A DNA stretch of 64,000 nucleotides from Xiphydria camelus (lineage: Eukaryota > Arthropoda > Insecta > Hymenoptera > Xiphydriidae), in assembly GCA_963678675.1 (NCBI GenBank), contig OY783196.1, positions 14,006,138-14,070,137 on the forward strand, in the 5' to 3' direction. The notes under the pieces are model-generated. The model ran no database searches and was not told the origin of the DNA. It saw nothing but the letters and a program-made list of their open reading frames with translations. The number at the start of each line of letters is the position of its first letter. Within the stretch, counting starts at the first letter, position 1. A program made the position numbers and the translations under genes. Below are positions 61,616 through 64,000 of the stretch, piece by piece.

Positions 61616-64000
61616 ATCTAAGTCAAGAAAGTAAAGTTCCAACAGTTCGCGTGGCCCCTGCTAATCTATGTATCCCGGTAACCCTAATGCTTGATACAGG
61701 AGCCGGTCCAAATCTTTTAAAGAAAAGAGTTAATAGTGCCTCAAATTTAGTAGATCATAGTGAGATCGTCCAGTTAAGCGGGATTACGGCCCATAAGGTG
61801 ACGACCTTAGGCCGAATTTCGATAAATGTTTTAGGTTGCAATACCTTCTTTCATTTAGTACCGGATGATTTTCCGATCGAACAAGACGGTATACTAGGCT
61901 CAGATTTCTTTATAGATAACGATGCTAAGATTAACTACGCAGGGAATTGTTTGGAAATCAAAGGACACAATGTCCCTTTCGAGACTGGAGAAACTATTGT
62001 TGTACCGGCAAGGGCAATCTCAACAATTTACATTCGATTAAAACCAACGAACTTAAAAGAAGGATACATACCGCGATTAAAAATAATCGACGGAATATAC
62101 CTCGGAGAAACACTAGTATCAAATAATAACGGCAAAGCATATTTAAAAATATTCAATACTACTGAAGAAGAAATTGAAGTACTAATCCCAACGTTAGAAC
62201 TATACGCGTACGAGGAAAAATTAAATAATAAAGTCAAAGACATTATTAAATCAAATGAATCAGATTATAATGAAATAAAAACCTATTCTAGGGCAAATAA
62301 ACGGACAGATCACAGTATCGCGTTAGAAGACCTTCATAGAATAGAAGAAATAAATAACGAAATAAAAACCTATTCTAGGGCAAATAAACGGACAGATCAT
62401 AGTATCGCGTTAAAAGACCTTAATAGAATAGAAGAAGTAAATAAAATAACAGAAAATGTTATTAATAATTCAAACCGTAACAAAAACACAGAAAGAATAA
62501 AACAAATAAAAGAATTACTACGTCTAAATCATTTAAATGAAGAAGAAAGAAAAGAAGTCGAATATTTGATCAAATTAAGTGAGGATAGATTTCATGTACA
62601 AGACGATTATTTAGAAGCAACAAACGTATTAGAACATGAAATTCCAACATTAGATGAGTTACCAATTAATAAACGTCAATATAGATTTCCTCCAATTCAC
62701 AAACAGGAAATCAATAAACAAGTTAAAGAACTATTAGAAGCAGGAATAGTTAGACCTTCTCAATCACCTTATAATACACCACTTTGGATAGTCCCTAAAA
62801 AGAAAAAAGCTGAGTCAGATGAACCACGTTACCGACTGGTATTAGATTTCAGATCGTTAAATGAAAAAACAATAGGAGACTCTTATCCACTGCCTAATAT
62901 AGTAGATATATTAGATCAGTTAGGTAGAGCGAAATATTTCTCAGTATTTGACTTAGCCTCAGGCTTTCATCAAATAAAAATGAGCGAAAAAGATCGCCAT
63001 AAAACCGCATTTTCCACACCATATGGCCATTACGAATTTAATCGCATGCCTTTCGGACTAAAAAATGCTCCAGCAACGTTTCAAAGATTAATGGATCGCG
63101 TACTAACAGGTTTACAGGGAATTGAATTATTCGTATACCTTGACGACATTGTAATTTATGCAAATTCCTTAGAAGAACATCGGGAAAAATTTATTAAACT
63201 CATAGAACGACTGCGAACAGCAAAATTAAGTTTACAACCGGATAAATGTGAATTTCTACGAAAAGAAGTTGCATATCTTGGCCACATAATAAGTGAAAAC
63301 GGAGTAAAGCCAGACCCAAAGAAAATAGAAGCAGTTGAAAAATTTCCGATTCCTAAAAATCAGAAAAACGTTAGACAATTCTTAGGATTAGCCGGTTATT
63401 ACAGAAGATTTATTGAAAACTTTTCTAAAATTGCCAAACCTTTATCTAATCTCTTAAAGAAAGAAGGAAACTTTGAATGGACAAACGAACAACAAATAGC
63501 ATTTGATATTTTAAAAAATAAATTATGTGAAGCACCGGTGTTACAATATCCTGATTTTACGAAACCTTTTATAGTCACAACAGATGCTTCGGGGTATGCA
63601 ATAGGCGGAATTTTATCGCAAGGACCAATAGGAAAAGATCGACCCATCGCGTACACCTCTAGAGTATTAACAGATTGTGAAAAAAGATACGATACTTACG
63701 AGAAAGAAGCTCTTGCAATAATTTATAGCGTCACACATTTTCGACCATACTTATACGGAAGAAAATTTACATTAGTCACGGACCATAAACCATTAGTTTG
63801 GTTTCAAAAATCTAAAGACCCTTGTTCTCGTGTTTCAAATTGGAGAGTTAAACTTGCTGAATATGAATTTGATGTAGTACATAAAGCAGGAAAAACAAAC
63901 GTTAACGCAGATGCTTTATCCAGAAATCCAATTTTAACTGTAAATCAGAAACAACCATTTAATGAAGAAAATTTAGAAAGAACAAATAGAGATAGTATAC
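61496..64000 (+). CDS. Pol (protease, RT, RNase H), open to window end
   Basis: It is in -1 frame relative to gag, entered at the frameshift site; no good start codon is needed. The aspartic protease has LDTGAG (about 61690-61707) and ILGSDFF. A linker with an 87-bp duplication (62272-62445) follows, then RT: LVLDFRSLNEKTIGDSYPLP, FSVFDLASGFHQIKMSEKDR, the catalytic YLDD (63136-63147) and FLGLAGYYRRFI. RNase H follows, with TTDASGYAIGG, YEKEALAII and the VNADALSR end (about 63900). There are no stops or frame breaks. RT motifs place it in the gypsy/17.6/297 group. Confidence 0.92.
62272..62445 (+). repeat. In-frame 87-bp tandem duplication in pol
   Basis: Two units (62272 and 62359) encode EIKTYSRANKRTDHSIAL plus RIEE twice, in the protease-RT linker. 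They differ at few positions. The 29-codon length keeps the frame. Confidence 0.95.

Larger units (their letters stand above)
59159..64000 (+). mobile_element. 297/gypsy-like Ty3 retrotransposon (left part)
   Basis: The 5' LTR starts TGTAACGTCC at 59159. A TATA box, AATAAA and a likely tRNA-Gly primer site follow, then gag and pol in a -1 relation. RT is of the gypsy/17.6/297 type. Both frames are intact up to the window end, so this may be a complete, recent element. The integrase, any env-like ORF and the 3' LTR are outside the window. Confidence 0.9.

Overview
The window is eukaryotic and reads as insect DNA, most likely hymenopteran (probably an ant; this is inference). The evidence is spliced genes with GT/AG introns, insect-type retroelements (BEL/Pao, CsRn1-like Ty3, 297/gypsy-like Ty3, non-LTR elements), Tc1/mariner, piggyBac, PIF/Harbinger and hAT-type debris, and a two-ORF microprotein gene that matches the insect sloth1/sloth2 arrangement. 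There is one 200-N assembly gap (2877-3076). Apart from about 2 kb near 41-43 kb, nearly everything is mobile-element sequence, much of it nested several layers deep.

Layout. 1-1382: right part of a piggyBac element, inserted at a TTAA inside a PIF/Harbinger-derived element (1383-3196). 3783-4381: rearranged Tc1/mariner relic. 4388-12926: BEL/Pao LTR element with a 5-bp target duplication, a gag, an odd array of nine protease-like repeats and an internally deleted pol; its 3' LTR is split by a 1982-bp solo LTR of another family. 13.3-18.2 kb: foldback MITEs, a THAP/transposase relic and a small MADF-bearing element. 19.1-23.57 kb: CsRn1-type Ty3 element with one frameshift and no recognisable 5' LTR. 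24.09-30.4 kb: second Harbinger-derived copy, split by a full-length 4.66-kb non-LTR retrotransposon. 30.6-40.8 kb: MITEs, plus a third, uninterrupted Harbinger-derived copy (36280-38801).

Host genes. At 40886-41371 two short ORFs lie in tandem on the + strand: a 79-aa SMIM4/UQCC5-like protein and a 53-aa brawnin/UQCC6-like protein. This is the dicistronic sloth1-sloth2 locus of respiratory complex III assembly. Immediately downstream, on the opposite strand, are five C-terminal coding exons of the MCC (mutated in colorectal cancers) gene (41508-42826).

43.2-58.9 kb is again MITE-dense: at least ten copies of a TACACCC-ended hairpin family, composites that moved together, a truncated LINE, two mariner foldbacks and a degenerate unidentified coding segment. 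59159-64000 is the left part of a 297/gypsy-like Ty3 retrotransposon with six zinc knuckles in Gag and a textbook -1 frameshift signal (slippery heptamer plus hairpin) before pol, which is open to the window end.

The most unusual items are three: the Harbinger-derived family that carries spliced exons of a mitochondrial fission regulator (MTFR1-like) gene between long inverted repeats, each arm of which holds transposase exon 1; the BEL/Pao element whose protease active-site segment was amplified nine times; and the sloth1/sloth2 locus squeezed between a MITE and a convergent gene.
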